From Glaciecola sp048820975 (GTDB lineage: Bacteria; Pseudomonadota; Gammaproteobacteria; Enterobacterales; Alteromonadaceae), in the NCBI RefSeq assembly GCF_048820975.1, contig NZ_JBMEUF010000002.1, forward strand, positions 186,001 through 250,000: 64,000 nt of DNA, given 5' to 3'. Numbering within the stretch: the first letter of the stretch is position 1; every line of letters begins with the position of its first letter. Below the pieces are notes generated by a model, which made no database searches, had not been told where the DNA came from, and saw only the letters and a list, made by a program, of their open reading frames with translations. Shown here piece by piece: positions 45,921 to 55,641 of the stretch. A program made the translations under genes and the position numbers.

Positions 45921-48230
45921 TTAACTAAATAACTTTTCCCACCACGATTTATTCTTTATTTCATCTTGTTTAAGAGGTTTAGGCTGAGCTGCACAAGGCT
46001 GCGCGGCGTCAAGTGCAGCTTTGATTGCAGGTAAACTCACCACCCCAGGACAACCGGCCAACATGCGCACACCCGTTTTTTTGTTGAAGTGCGCAATGGT
46101 CAAACTATCAGGGAAGCGTCTAACAAGGGTTTTTGGTGACTGTTGCTTTTGCAGTTCAATAAATACTGCCAATGCCCCTGTTGCTCCCGACATATTTATA
46201 GGTTCGTTGTTGTCGTTACCCAGCCACACACTGGTTACTAGGTTTCTATCAAACCCACTAAACCAGCTGTCGCGGTAGTCATCAGTAGTACCTGTTTTGC
46301 CCGCCATATTAATGTTAGGAAAGGCTTCTTTAACACGCTTTGCAGTGCCATCAAGCGTGACTTTGTGCAAGGCATAATTAAGTAAATAAGTAGCGTCTTC
46401 ATCAGCTCTTTGCAGAGCTTGTGATGGGCGTTTCCAAACTAATTGATTAGTATGCGTTGACACTGCAAATAGCGTATACAAAGGTTTCATTACACCGTTA
46501 TTTGATAGCGTTTGATACATTTGATTAACTTGTAAAGGTGACAGTTCAACCGCCCCTAGCGCCACAGAAGGTAGTACCCTTGCATTGGTTTCAACGCCTA
46601 ACCTTTGTAGGGTGCTAAGTACTTCGCCAAAACCTATTTGCGCAGCCAAATTAACGCTAGGCACATTATACGACTTCACCAAAGCGTCAACTAAAGACAC
46701 TTGCCCACGAAACTTCTTATCAGCGTTCATGGGTTGCCACAATTTACCCTCAGCATCATCAAAGCTCACTGGCTCATCTTGTAAAACGGTGGCCAAATTA
46801 AATCGCTCTGGCTGCTCAAGCGCGGCTAAATATGTTACCGGCTTTATGAGCGACCCTATAGGACGGTAGGCATTTAAAGCACGATTAAAACCAGCATAAG
46901 TGATTTCTTTACCTCCTATCATAGCGCGAATTCCGCCGCTTTTAATATCTGACATCACCAATGCCGCTTCTAAATTAGCTTGCTTATATATTTTTGATTT
47001 AGAAGCGACCACTTTAACCAGTGCAGCTTCTGCACGGCGCTGGGCGTTTATATCCAAAGTAGTAAATACCTTCACACCAGCTTGACGCTCGGTTTTATCA
47101 GCAATTACGTTTTTTAGTTCATCTCGTACTTTATCCATAAAGGCGGGATGCATACCTGAGGCTAAACTAGGGCTATTGTTTACAAGTAGCGGCGCATTGA
47201 TGGCGGTTTTATACTCTACTCGGTTAATTTCGTTGGCTTCAAACAACAAACGCAGAACTAAATTACGTCGCTCTACAGTGCGTTCAGCGCGGCGTTTAGG
47301 GTCATAATATGAAGGGCCTTTGACTAAGCCAACCAAGGTGGCAATTTCTTGAATTTCGAGTTCATGCAAAGGCTTGTTAAAATAGTAATGGCTAGCTAAG
47401 CCAAAGCCATGTATCGCTACAGCGCCGTTTTGACCTAAAAACACCTCGTTAATATAGGCGTTTAATATTGCTTCTTTGCTGTAACGCGCATCAATCACTA
47501 AGGCCATCGCGGCCTCTTTAAGCTTTCGCACATACGAGCGTTCGCGAGTTAAAAATAGATTTTTCACGAGTTGTTGCGTAAGAGTGCTTCCTCCTTGCAC
47601 CGTGCGTCCGGCGCTTATATTAGCAATGAGTGCACGTAAAATGGATAAAGGAGCAACACCATGATGATTATAAAAGTTTTGGTCTTCAACCACGATTAAA
47701 CCGGTTTTAAGTAGGTCAGGAATGTCAACGCTATCTACTAGCATGCGGTCTTCATCAAGGCCGCCAACCAAGCGAGATACTAACCAAGGCTCTAAACTGG
47801 TGCGCGTAAGGGTATTGCCGTTATCGAGCACGCGAATACGTTTTATGCGCCCGTTTTCCCACTCAATGCGCATACGTTGTTGCGGGTAGGTATTATTGGG
47901 GTAATAAAATTCGCGCCTATAAATGGTGAGCGCCTTGCTAGAAACCGCAAACTCACCAACCTCATCAGCTTGCGCTTCTTTGCGATACCCTAGCAAATTA
48001 AGCTCATCAATCACTTCTTGCGGAGTAATCTCTTGCTTTACATCAAGTATTAAGGGGCGCGCATAAATTTGCGCAGGCACTTGCCACTTTTGCCCTTCAA
48101 AGCGCGGCTTTATTTGCGCGTCTAAATACACTAAATAAGCAACAATAAGGGCTGTGAAAATAATAAGTAGCTTAAAGAAATGCCGAGTAAGCCATCTAAA
48201 TGGCGCAAACAAAAATGTGTTAATTTTCAA
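45921..48230 (-). CDS. mrcB: Penicillin-binding protein 1B
   Basis: Bifunctional peptidoglycan synthase of 769 residues anchored by one helix (about 18-36). A UB2H-like domain (about 60-150, LpoB contact in enterobacteria) is followed by the GT51 transglycosylase with Glu182 (VEDQNFYNHHG) and GGSTLTQQLVKN. The transpeptidase has SLIK (Ser460), SYN and KTGTT. C-terminal region ends WWEKLFS. Motifs and order match PBP1b rather than PBP1a. Its own promoter is not evident; the gap to the DUF6489 gene is 188 bp. Confidence 0.93.
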   Translation of the reverse strand: MKINTFLFAPFRWLTRHFFKLLIIFTALIVAYLVYLDAQIKPRFEGQKWQVPAQIYARPLILDVKQEITPQEVIDELNLLGYRKEAQADEVGEFAVSSKALTIYRREFYYPNNTYPQQRMRIEWENGRIKRIRVLDNGNTLTRTSLEPWLVSRLVGGLDEDRMLVDSVDIPDLLKTGLIVVEDQNFYNHHGVAPLSILRALIANISAGRTVQGGSTLTQQLVKNLFLTRERSYVRKLKEAAMALVIDARYSKEAILNAYINEVFLGQNGAVAIHGFGLASHYYFNKPLHELEIQEIATLVGLVKGPSYYDPKRRAERTVERRNLVLRLLFEANEINRVEYKTAINAPLLVNNSPSLASGMHPAFMDKVRDELKNVIADKTERQAGVKVFTTLDINAQRRAEAALVKVVASKSKIYKQANLEAALVMSDIKSGGIRAMIGGKEITYAGFNRALNAYRPIGSLIKPVTYLAALEQPERFNLATVLQDEPVSFDDAEGKLWQPMNADKKFRGQVSLVDALVKSYNVPSVNLAAQIGFGEVLSTLQRLGVETNARVLPSVALGAVELSPLQVNQMYQTLSNNGVMKPLYTLFAVSTHTNQLVWKRPSQALQRADEDATYLLNYALHKVTLDGTAKRVKEAFPNINMAGKTGTTDDYRDSWFSGFDRNLVTSVWLGNDNNEPINMSGATGALAVFIELQKQQSPKTLVRRFPDSLTIAHFNKKTGVRMLAGCPGVVSLPAIKAALDAAQPCAAQPKPLKQDEIKNKSWWEKLFS

Positions 48231-48418
48231 ACAAACCCCTGCGTTAAATATTGATTACATTTATTAAAAACGTGCATTTACTTTCCTTTGCACTTTGCGT
48301 TAGCCACTGCTGTCACAAAAGCATTGTTTAAATTTGATACATTAGTCTATGCGACTAGACAAACATTAGGCCTAAGACTAGGCTGATAGTTCAACCCCAT
48401 TAACGGTAAGGCAAACTT

Positions 48419-48655
48419 ATGAAAGTTAATATAGAGCTAGACATTTCACCGGCAGAAGCGCGGGAAATATTTGGACTGCCTGATTTTAGCGAGTTACATA
48501 CCTCAATTACAAACGACTTATTAAAAAAATGCGAAGAAGATCCGCAAAAAGCTTTTGAAATGTTTATTAAACCCACTATGGAGTCAGGCATGACGGGCTT
48601 TAAGACATACCAAGACATGATGAACACTTTTTTGAACACCAGCAGTAAAGGTTGA
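48419..48655 (+). CDS. DUF6489 small protein beside phaC
   Basis: A 78-residue acidic, helical, soluble protein (VNIELDISPAEAREIFGLPD; later MFIKPTMESGMTGF). It resembles DUF6489 proteins, which are often found next to PHA synthase genes in gammaproteobacteria. Function unknown; a granule-associated or accessory role is inferred from position. An AAGG ribosome site is just upstream. phaC follows after 42 bp. Confidence 0.7.
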   Translation: MKVNIELDISPAEAREIFGLPDFSELHTSITNDLLKKCEEDPQKAFEMFIKPTMESGMTGFKTYQDMMNTFLNTSSKG

Positions 48656-48697
48656 GTAAACATACGCCAAGGTACTAATTAAATAGGGACAACGGCC

Positions 48698-50473
48698 ATG
48701 GAAAACAATAACACACAAGTATTAGCATACATTGAGCAGTACGCAAAAATCTTTAATTCTGTAGCACAAGATATTATTCAGCGCGCCAGCACAGGTAATG
48801 AGCAATCAAGCCCGCTATTAGGTGATTTAGAAAAACTACAGAAACTATTAGCCGGTAATACTCGCCTTGATCCAAGCAAGCTTTTTGAACAACAAATGCA
48901 ATACATGCAAAAACAAACTGATTTATGGCAACGTGCAACGAAAGCGATGATGGGGGAAGAGCTTAATACGCCGGCGTCAAATAGAAAACCCGACAAACGT
49001 TTCGCCCATCAAGATTGGGAAAGCAACCCGGTGTTTAACTATATAAAAGAGTCTTATTTAATTAACGTTGATATGATTACTAATATGGTAGATGCCGTGG
49101 AATTTGAAGATCCTAAAGACGCTGAGCAAGCCAAGTTTTTTACTCGCCAATACCTAAATTCGTTATCTCCCACTAATTTTGTACTGACTAACCCCGAGGT
49201 ATGTGAAGAAATATTAAAAACCGAAGGGCAAAGTATTTTGAAAGGCATGCAAGCTTATTTAGAAGATTTAGAACAAAGCCCCCTTGAAGCCTTCAAAATG
49301 CGTCAAAGCGATACAAAATCGTTTACTTTAGGAAAGAATTTAGCCTGTACGCCGGGCAAGGTCGTATATAGAAACGAGCTGATTGAGCTTTTACATTACA
49401 CGCCTAAAACGAAAACCTGCCATGAAGTGCCCGTACTTGTTACACCTCCTTTTATTAATAAGTATTACGTATTGGATTTAGCCGAAGACAAATCACTCGC
49501 AGGCGGCTTACTTGATAGCGGCCATTCTGTATTTATGATTTCATGGATTAACCCTGATGCCGAACTGGCCGAAAAAGACTTTTTTGATTACATGCGCCAA
49601 GGCCCACTCGAGGCAATGGATGTAATAAAAGAAATAACGGGCAAAGATAAAGTGAACCTCACAGGCTTTTGTGTTGGCGGAACACTTTCTGCATTAAGCG
49701 CTGCATACCTTAAGGCTAAAGGCGATGAAAGCGTAAACTCGCTGACCTTATTAACCACCTTGTTAGATTTTTCACGGCCCGGTGAAGTGGCTAACTATTT
49801 GTCACCCGATATGCTAAGCATGATTGAGCAAAACGCTGATATTAAAGGCGTATTTGATGGCCGTATAATGGCTATGAGTTTTAGCTTACTGCGCGAGAAC
49901 AGCTTGTTTTGGTCATTTTTTATTGATAATTACCTAAAAGGAAAAGACCCAGCTCCTTTCGATATTTTGTATTGGAACAGTGATTCTACCAACATTCCCG
50001 CGAGTTGTTTTAAGCAATATTTGCATTTAACGTATTGGGAAAACAAACTGTGTAAGCCTGGCAGTATTAACATTGACGGGGTAGCAATTGATTTAGCCAA
50101 TATTGATGTACCGGTTTATTTTTTAAATACCGTGGCTGATCATATTGTCCTATGGCAAAGCGCATATGAGGGCACCAAGTTAGTGGGTGGCAATACACGT
50201 TTTGTATTAGGTGGTTCGGGGCATATTGCTGGGGTAATTAACCCCGCTAAGGGAGGGAAGTATCCTCATTGGACGAACAACGCTTTGCCTAGCACTGCGC
50301 AAGAGTGGTTTGACGGCGCTACCCAGCACCAAGGTTCATGGTGGATTGACTGGCACAAATGGCTGAAGCCTATGTCGGGTAAACGCATTAAACCACCGCA
50401 ACCTGGCGCCTGTGAAAATTTACCGCCACTAGGTGACGCACCTGGAGAGTATGTTTTAAAGGTATTGCAATAA
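48698..50473 (+). CDS. phaC: Class I poly(3-hydroxyalkanoate) synthase
   Basis: Polymerises 3-hydroxyacyl-CoA into storage granules. The 591 residues contain an N-terminal PhaC domain (about 95-265) and an alpha/beta-hydrolase domain. The catalytic triad is Cys325 in GFCVGGTL (lipase-like box), Asp482 in VADHIVLWQSA and His510 in GSGHIAGV. Length and single-subunit form fit class I (short-chain monomers). Start ATG 48698 has AGGGA upstream. phaA/phaB are not in the window; phaR and the phasin lie 12-14 kb away. Confidence 0.95.
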   Translation: MENNNTQVLAYIEQYAKIFNSVAQDIIQRASTGNEQSSPLLGDLEKLQKLLAGNTRLDPSKLFEQQMQYMQKQTDLWQRATKAMMGEELNTPASNRKPDKRFAHQDWESNPVFNYIKESYLINVDMITNMVDAVEFEDPKDAEQAKFFTRQYLNSLSPTNFVLTNPEVCEEILKTEGQSILKGMQAYLEDLEQSPLEAFKMRQSDTKSFTLGKNLACTPGKVVYRNELIELLHYTPKTKTCHEVPVLVTPPFINKYYVLDLAEDKSLAGGLLDSGHSVFMISWINPDAELAEKDFFDYMRQGPLEAMDVIKEITGKDKVNLTGFCVGGTLSALSAAYLKAKGDESVNSLTLLTTLLDFSRPGEVANYLSPDMLSMIEQNADIKGVFDGRIMAMSFSLLRENSLFWSFFIDNYLKGKDPAPFDILYWNSDSTNIPASCFKQYLHLTYWENKLCKPGSINIDGVAIDLANIDVPVYFLNTVADHIVLWQSAYEGTKLVGGNTRFVLGGSGHIAGVINPAKGGKYPHWTNNALPSTAQEWFDGATQHQGSWWIDWHKWLKPMSGKRIKPPQPGACENLPPLGDAPGEYVLKVLQ

Positions 50474-50504
50474 AAAAGGGCGCTTTACTAAAAGCGCCCT
50501 TTTT
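50473..50504. terminator. Bidirectional terminator after phaC
   Basis: AAAAAGGGCGCTTT with its complement, 14-bp perfect stem and 4-nt loop; A-rich and T-rich on either side. Serves phaC and the convergent TonB receptor gene. Confidence 0.92.
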
Positions 50505-50527
50505 CACTCGATATAAACTTTGTGAGT

Positions 50528-52831
50528 TTAAAAATCTAAATTGAATCGTAAGCCGTAAATTTGTGGCATACCGCGAACAAAGGTAGGAATACCCAAGCCA
50601 CCGCCTGTATTACCGGCATCAATTAAAAACTCTTCATCAAACAAGTTATCTGCGTAAAGCTCTACAGAATAAGAAGATGTAGCGCTTGGCTTAATTTTTA
50701 CCGAGGCATCCACTAACCAGTAAGCATCTTGTGATAAGCCAGGGTAGTTACTGCTTTCAAAGAACACTTCCGATTGATAACTCATCAACCAATCAGCCTC
50801 TAATTCCCACTCATTAATATTAAATATCTTATTAATATTAAATGCACCGCTTACTTCAGGCGCTAAACGGAAACGGTTACCCGCATATTCAAACGCTTCG
50901 CCCGACGACGTTTCATCTGCAAATTTAGCGTCAAGCAAACCTAAACTAGCGGTCATCATAAGGGTGCTAGAAGGCATATAATTAAGCGTCGCCTCTAGCC
51001 CTGACATTCTTGAGTCACCTACCGTAACAGTAATGCTTTGCAAAGTGTTTGGGTCAGTGAATGACTGCTGATAGTCTTGGTAAGAATAAGTAAAAAGCGC
51101 ACCGGTAAAAGTAATTTTACCTGCTTGATACTTGGCACCTACATCAAAGCTATCTACAATTTCGGCTTTTGTAATATCAACGCCACCAGCACCTGAGTTT
51201 ACCACCGGCGAACGACGGCCTTGCGCGTAGTTGAAGTACGTAGTCCAGTCATTATTCAATGCGTAATTAAGCGCGAAGCGCGGTAAAGTAGCGGTAAAGT
51301 TACCCTCGCCTTCAAACGCCCCAAAGTTCCTTGTAAAGCGCTTTTCGTCTAAGTAACGCACACCAGCCGTAAGGCTTAAGTCGTTTGTAATATCGTATGT
51401 ACCCTCGGCCACAATAGAGTTAATGTCTATTTCGGCCTCAAATACAAACGGTCCTTGCGTTAAGTTTTCAGGCAGTCCATCAATAGATACTGGGTTGCCG
51501 TTTTCGTCAAACAAAAAACTTACCAAGTTATTTCGTAAAGACTCGATGTCAGCCAAGCTAGCATCTGTTGCCACATTTTGATTAAGCGGTATGTTTGGAA
51601 ACGCCGCTTCTAGATTAGCCAGTACCGCATCAAAAGTACCGCGAACAGAAGGATCTACCATTACATAGTACGGTAAAACCGATTCATCGTTGCTGGTAGA
51701 TACACCAATAAAGCCAGCAAAATCTTTTTGATTGTCATACAAAATACGCGCAGAAGCGCCTTTTAACTTAGCGTCGTTTTCAAAATATGCATCTTGAATA
51801 CGCAAGCCTGAGCCATCGGCATCAAAACCTTCTTGAAGGTCAACGTCTTTGTAATAGGCGTCAGCACTAATACTAACTTCCTTATTAAGTTCATAAGTTG
51901 CGGCAATATCGAATGAAGCCAATGTGCGCTCAATACCTAGCAAAGGCCCTAGGCCTAATTCAGCATTTGAATAAGGGCTGGTGTCACCGTCTTTAGGTGC
52001 TACCGATCCTGATTTAAACGAAATACCAGGTTGATCGTTGTATTCGTAAGCTACCCGTGTAATTACTTCGAGCTTGTCAAATTCTGAACGTAAGGTGGCA
52101 CGTATTGCTTGTACAGACACACCGTTTAAATCATTGTTGCCAGTACAGGGGACTTCTTCACCTAAATGGTTAATGACATATCCACTTGTGTTATATGCGT
52201 TGTCGCCACAGGCATTGTTTTTTACTACGCCGTCCATTTCACGGTATAGGGCTGCCACACGAAAGCTATGTTGGTCGTTAAGCGGCTGGTTAAACATCAC
52301 TTGTAATTCTGTGCCTTGCTCAGAGTTATAGCCTAGCTTTAACTTCCCTTCTTGCTGATCACTTGGCAAGTTAGAAATAATGCTAACCGCACCATTTGCC
52401 GCGGCAGCACCAAATAAGGTTGGCTGCGGGCCTTTTAGCACTTCTACTCGGGCAACATCAAACAAGGCGGCACTTGCTACGGTTTTCTTACTTATATCAA
52501 TGCCATCTTGATACACCGAAATACGCGGCGTGGTTGAAATTGAAGAGGTGTCGTCGGTAATACCGCGTACGTTAAATGATGGCAAGCTAACAGCTTGTTC
52601 TTGAATCACAACATTGGGTAATACGCGTGATAAGTCATCTAACTCTAAGGTGTTCGTGCGCTCTAAAAATGCACCACTAATAACATCCATAGTAGCGGGC
52701 ACTTCCATAATTGACTGCTCACGCTTTTGCGCGGTAACCACCACTTCTTCAATTTCTTGTGCATGTGCAGTAGATAATACTGAAGAAACCACTGCGCTAA
52801 CCAGCGCTACTTTACAACTGACCTTAGCCAT
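50528..52831 (-). CDS. TonB-dependent receptor
   Basis: Outer-membrane receptor of 767 residues. Signal peptide ends TAHAQ (about residue 24); a TonB-box-like stretch EIEEVVVTAQKREQ follows, then the plug domain (about 45-155, NVRGITDD; VEVLKGPQPTLFGAAAANG) and a barrel ending in Phe (LRFNLDF). This belongs to the iron-complex/vitamin-type receptors common in marine proteobacteria; the substrate is unknown. Start at 52831 (MAKVSC) follows AAGGTG; an upstream ATG at 52846 is possible. No Fur-like box was seen upstream. Confidence 0.88.
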   Translation of the reverse strand: MAKVSCKVALVSAVVSSVLSTAHAQEIEEVVVTAQKREQSIMEVPATMDVISGAFLERTNTLELDDLSRVLPNVVIQEQAVSLPSFNVRGITDDTSSISTTPRISVYQDGIDISKKTVASAALFDVARVEVLKGPQPTLFGAAAANGAVSIISNLPSDQQEGKLKLGYNSEQGTELQVMFNQPLNDQHSFRVAALYREMDGVVKNNACGDNAYNTSGYVINHLGEEVPCTGNNDLNGVSVQAIRATLRSEFDKLEVITRVAYEYNDQPGISFKSGSVAPKDGDTSPYSNAELGLGPLLGIERTLASFDIAATYELNKEVSISADAYYKDVDLQEGFDADGSGLRIQDAYFENDAKLKGASARILYDNQKDFAGFIGVSTSNDESVLPYYVMVDPSVRGTFDAVLANLEAAFPNIPLNQNVATDASLADIESLRNNLVSFLFDENGNPVSIDGLPENLTQGPFVFEAEIDINSIVAEGTYDITNDLSLTAGVRYLDEKRFTRNFGAFEGEGNFTATLPRFALNYALNNDWTTYFNYAQGRRSPVVNSGAGGVDITKAEIVDSFDVGAKYQAGKITFTGALFTYSYQDYQQSFTDPNTLQSITVTVGDSRMSGLEATLNYMPSSTLMMTASLGLLDAKFADETSSGEAFEYAGNRFRLAPEVSGAFNINKIFNINEWELEADWLMSYQSEVFFESSNYPGLSQDAYWLVDASVKIKPSATSSYSVELYADNLFDEEFLIDAGNTGGGLGIPTFVRGMPQIYGLRFNLDF

Positions 52832-52959
52832 TTCACCTTGCTCCATTATGGGAATAATTAAAGTGGCGTAGTCTGCGCGTTTTACATTTCAGTTATGTTA
52901 TTGATTTATTTAATTTAGATGGCTTTTTGATGTCAGTTTGATGACAGAGACTAGGAAGG

Positions 52960-52997
52960 TAGGCTTGCTCTTCAAACAATATTGATGAGCAAGCCTA
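52960..52997 (-). terminator. Hairpin downstream of ohr
   Basis: TAGGCTTGCTC / GAGCAAGCCTA, perfect 11-bp stem, 16-nt loop, 27 bp beyond the ohr stop. No T-run, so termination is uncertain. Confidence 0.45.
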
Positions 52998-53023
52998 GTT
53001 TTATTGAAGTATATTAGTTACCG

Positions 53024-53452
53024 CTAAATAAGTGACAACTCTACTGCAATATTACCGCGCGTGGCATTTGAATAAGGGCAAACCTGATGCGCTTTATCTA
53101 CCAATTCTTGCGCTTGTGCTTTGTCCATATCACCTAATGATACAGCCAACTTAACGGCAATTCCAAAACCGCCATCAATTGCACCAATCGACACTTCTGA
53201 ATCAATATGGGTGCTACTTGGTAGGCTTACTTTTGCTTCACCGGCTACGAACTTAAGCGCACCAATAAAACATGCGGCATAACCAGCTGCGAATAATTGT
53301 TCTGGGTTGGTGCCCTGTCCATCATCACCACCTAAGCCTTTAGGGGTTGATAGTTTAACATCTAAACGGCCATCATCTGATTTTGCTGAGCCTTCTCGCC
53401 CACCTGTTGCCGTTGCTTTTGCTGTGTAAGCTACATTTTGTAATACGTTCAT
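53024..53452 (-). CDS. ohr: Organic hydroperoxide resistance protein
   Basis: Thiol peroxidase of the Ohr/OsmC family that reduces organic and fatty-acid hydroperoxides. The 142 residues contain the catalytic Cys61 (GYAACFIGAL) and Cys125 (QVCPYSNATRGN), as well as GGDDGQGTNPEQLFAAGY. The N-terminus (VAYTAKATATGGREG) fits Ohr rather than OsmC. It is divergent from a MarR-type gene with operator palindromes between them. Confidence 0.95.
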   Translation of the reverse strand: MNVLQNVAYTAKATATGGREGSAKSDDGRLDVKLSTPKGLGGDDGQGTNPEQLFAAGYAACFIGALKFVAGEAKVSLPSSTHIDSEVSIGAIDGGFGIAVKLAVSLGDMDKAQAQELVDKAHQVCPYSNATRGNIAVELSLI

Positions 53453-53493
53453 AAATACTCCATAGGTTAACTAAGTTTGCACCGTGAATTTAC

Positions 53494-53550
53494 TTTGCAT
53501 GCAAAACAATATCGCAAACAATTTAGATTTGCAAATATTTTGCATGCAAA
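53494..53550. promoter_or_regulatory. Two TTTGCATGCAAA operators in the ohr/ohrR gap
   Basis: TTTGCATGCAAA, a perfect 12-bp palindrome, occurs at 53494-53505 and 53539-53550, 45 bp apart. A third, related palindrome ATTTGCAAAT is at 53527-53536. They sit in the 124-bp divergent region and are the obvious OhrR targets. Confidence 0.75.
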
Positions 53551-53576
53551 TTATCATTATTGCTCAGGAGAAAATT

Positions 53577-54020
53577 ATGTCGCATCCACACTTACACTTA
53601 AGCAAGCAAATGTGTCATCGCCTATACATGGCGTCAAATAGTATTACTCGTGCTTATCGTGAACCTTTACAGGCCCTCAATATTACCTACCCGCAGTATA
53701 TTGTGATGATGGCTTTATGGGAAAAAGATGAAATTAGCATTGCTTGCCTATTAGAGCGAACCGCTATTGATGGCAGCGCTATGACGCAAATATTAAAAAA
53801 AATGACAGGTAAAGGGCTACTGCAAATAGTGCCCTATAAGCATGACAAACGTAAACGCTTCGTGAAGCTTACGCAGCAAGGCCAAGCGCTTAAAGACTTG
53901 GCAAACGATATTCCTGAGAAAATAAAATGCCGCTTCACTCACATTGATGCGCAACAAGCACAACAATTAATGGACTTGCTCGATATAGTAGTAACTGACT
54001 TAAATGAATCTGAACAATAG
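53577..54020 (+). CDS. ohrR: OhrR-type MarR regulator
   Basis: A 147-residue MarR-family repressor that senses organic peroxide. The sensing Cys13 is in LSKQMCHRLYMAS, the position of the reactive Cys in OhrR. The winged helix-turn-helix covers about residues 40-100 (PQYIVMMALWEKDEIS; DGSAMTQILKKMTGKGLL; the wing KHDKRKRFVKLT). Start at 53577 follows CAGGAG by 7 nt; the upstream open frame runs over the operators and is not coding. Divergent from ohr. Confidence 0.9.
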   Translation: MSHPHLHLSKQMCHRLYMASNSITRAYREPLQALNITYPQYIVMMALWEKDEISIACLLERTAIDGSAMTQILKKMTGKGLLQIVPYKHDKRKRFVKLTQQGQALKDLANDIPEKIKCRFTHIDAQQAQQLMDLLDIVVTDLNESEQ

Positions 54021-54037
54021 CAATGTATGGCTTATAG

Positions 54038-55414
54038 CTATTGCTTGCCTCGAATAGCAGAAAATACACAAGCAACAAGTACAAAGCATAATGACATGAC
54101 CAGCGCTAAAGATATAGTTTGCATTAAGGCATCATTTTGCGCGCTAGAGAGTTTTTCATCTCCCAAATAATGGTGCATCATTAAATTTACCAAGCTCATA
54201 CCGACTAAGTTACCTATAGTACGTGACAAATTCATTGAAGCTGATGCAACGCCCACTTCTTGCTCGCTTACCGAGCCCATAATGGCGTTATTGTTAGGCG
54301 TGGAAAACAAGCCAAAGCCTGTTCCAATTAAGGCAAGCGCAATACCAATATCACTTGCCGAACTTGCAGGGCTAATTTGATTTAGCACTATAAACCCTAT
54401 GCCCACAATAAGGCAGCCCGTTGTGGCAATTATCCTAGGCTGAAACTTATCAGATAATTTTCCAGCTATGGGCGCAATAATTGCCATACATAAGGCTTGG
54501 ATCAACAAGATTTGCCCTGAATAAGAAGGGCTATACCCCTTAATAAACTGCAAATACAAACTAAGTAAAAACAGGATAGCGAAGTTACTGCCGTACATTA
54601 AAAATGACGTTGATAACGAGAGGCTAAACACTCGGCTTTCTAGAAACATTTGTACGCGAATAAGCGGTTGTTTGTCTTTACTTTGGTGCACAATAAAGGC
54701 ACCTAAGCAGAGTAATGACAAGCCCAATAAGCCCCACCCAAGCATACTAGGTAGTGCGCTCATGCCATATACCAAGGTGCATGCAAAAGTAATGAATATG
54801 ATTGAGCCAATCCAGTCAAAACGTGAGTGATGTTCGTTTTTCCACTCTCCTAGAAGCTTGAATTTAATGAAAATCAATAAGGCAATTACCAGAGGAATTT
54901 GAAAGTAAAAAACCGAACGCCAGCCTAACAGTTCGGTCAGCCAACCGCCAATAGCCGGGGCAAGCGTTAAACCTACATACACGCATGACGCCACAATGCC
55001 TAAAGCAGTACCGCGCTTATTGTTAGGTGTAACAGCCGTAATAATGGCAATGCCGGTCCCAAATATCATGGCACCAGCGGCTCCTTGCACTAGGCGCCAA
55101 AACAATATGGCGTCAATACTTGTGGCAATAGAACACATAAAAGCAGCCAATGCGTTTAAAGCCAAACCCCAAACAAACATACGTTTGCGCCCGTAGTTGT
55201 CAGCAAGCTTGCCAAAAGGCAGCATTAAGGCAACATTACTTAAAATGTATAAGGTGGGTAGCCAGCTCACCTTGTTTGCACTGGCATGTAGGTCGGCAGC
55301 CAGGGCGGGAATAGCTACGTTAACAGCCGCCATACCCATTGGTGCAATTAAATAACCGGCACAAACGGCAATCAGTGCGAATGTAGTGATCGAAAAGCGT
55401 GGAAAATGTTTAAT
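54038..55414 (-). CDS. MFS drug transporter (DHA2 type), probable ATT start
   Basis: Proton-driven exporter of about 458 residues with 12-14 helices. TM1 ends APMGMAAVNVAIPALA and the loop motif GKLADNYGRKRMFVWG is the usual MFS signature. The only in-frame ATG (55339) lies inside TM1. Upstream codons read on without a stop and complete a normal first helix (ITTFALIAVCAGYLIAP). The best start is ATT at 55414, 6 nt after AGGA. A sequencing or annotation frameshift is less likely because the reading frame is coherent. OhrR-like operator sequence upstream suggests peroxide-linked control. It converges with ohrR. Confidence 0.8.
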   Translation of the reverse strand: MKHFPRFSITTFALIAVCAGYLIAPMGMAAVNVAIPALAADLHASANKVSWLPTLYILSNVALMLPFGKLADNYGRKRMFVWGLALNALAAFMCSIATSIDAILFWRLVQGAAGAMIFGTGIAIITAVTPNNKRGTALGIVASCVYVGLTLAPAIGGWLTELLGWRSVFYFQIPLVIALLIFIKFKLLGEWKNEHHSRFDWIGSIIFITFACTLVYGMSALPSMLGWGLLGLSLLCLGAFIVHQSKDKQPLIRVQMFLESRVFSLSLSTSFLMYGSNFAILFLLSLYLQFIKGYSPSYSGQILLIQALCMAIIAPIAGKLSDKFQPRIIATTGCLIVGIGFIVLNQISPASSASDIGIALALIGTGFGLFSTPNNNAIMGSVSEQEVGVASASMNLSRTIGNLVGMSLVNLMMHHYLGDEKLSSAQNDALMQTISLALVMSLCFVLVACVFSAIRGKQ

Positions 55415-55460
55415 GATACTTCCTAATAAAACTGATGAAAGACAAAGAGAATGGCGAACT

Positions 55461-55496
55461 CATGCAAAATACCGACGCCTTTGCAGGTGCATGCAA
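55461..55496. promoter_or_regulatory. OhrR-like operator sequence before the MFS gene
   Basis: CATGCAAAA (55461-55469) and TGCATGCA (55488-55495, in GGTGCATGCAAG) share the core of the two ohr palindromes. They lie 50-80 bp upstream of the MFS start, in the gap to the GNAT-nitrilase gene. Confidence 0.45.
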
Positions 55497-55641
55497 GTTG
55501 ATTATGGCAATTATAAACCCCAGAGCTAAAACAATACTATTATTACATTGAAATTTAATGATACAGTTTAAAAATCCTATCATGTTCTTATACCACTACC
55601 ATGCCTTATTAATTCTATAAGGTAAGCCTTTGGAGACTGCA

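Noticed and set aside
52832..52959. Fur box before the TonB receptor
   Set aside because: No GATAAT-type repeat triplet could be found in either strand.
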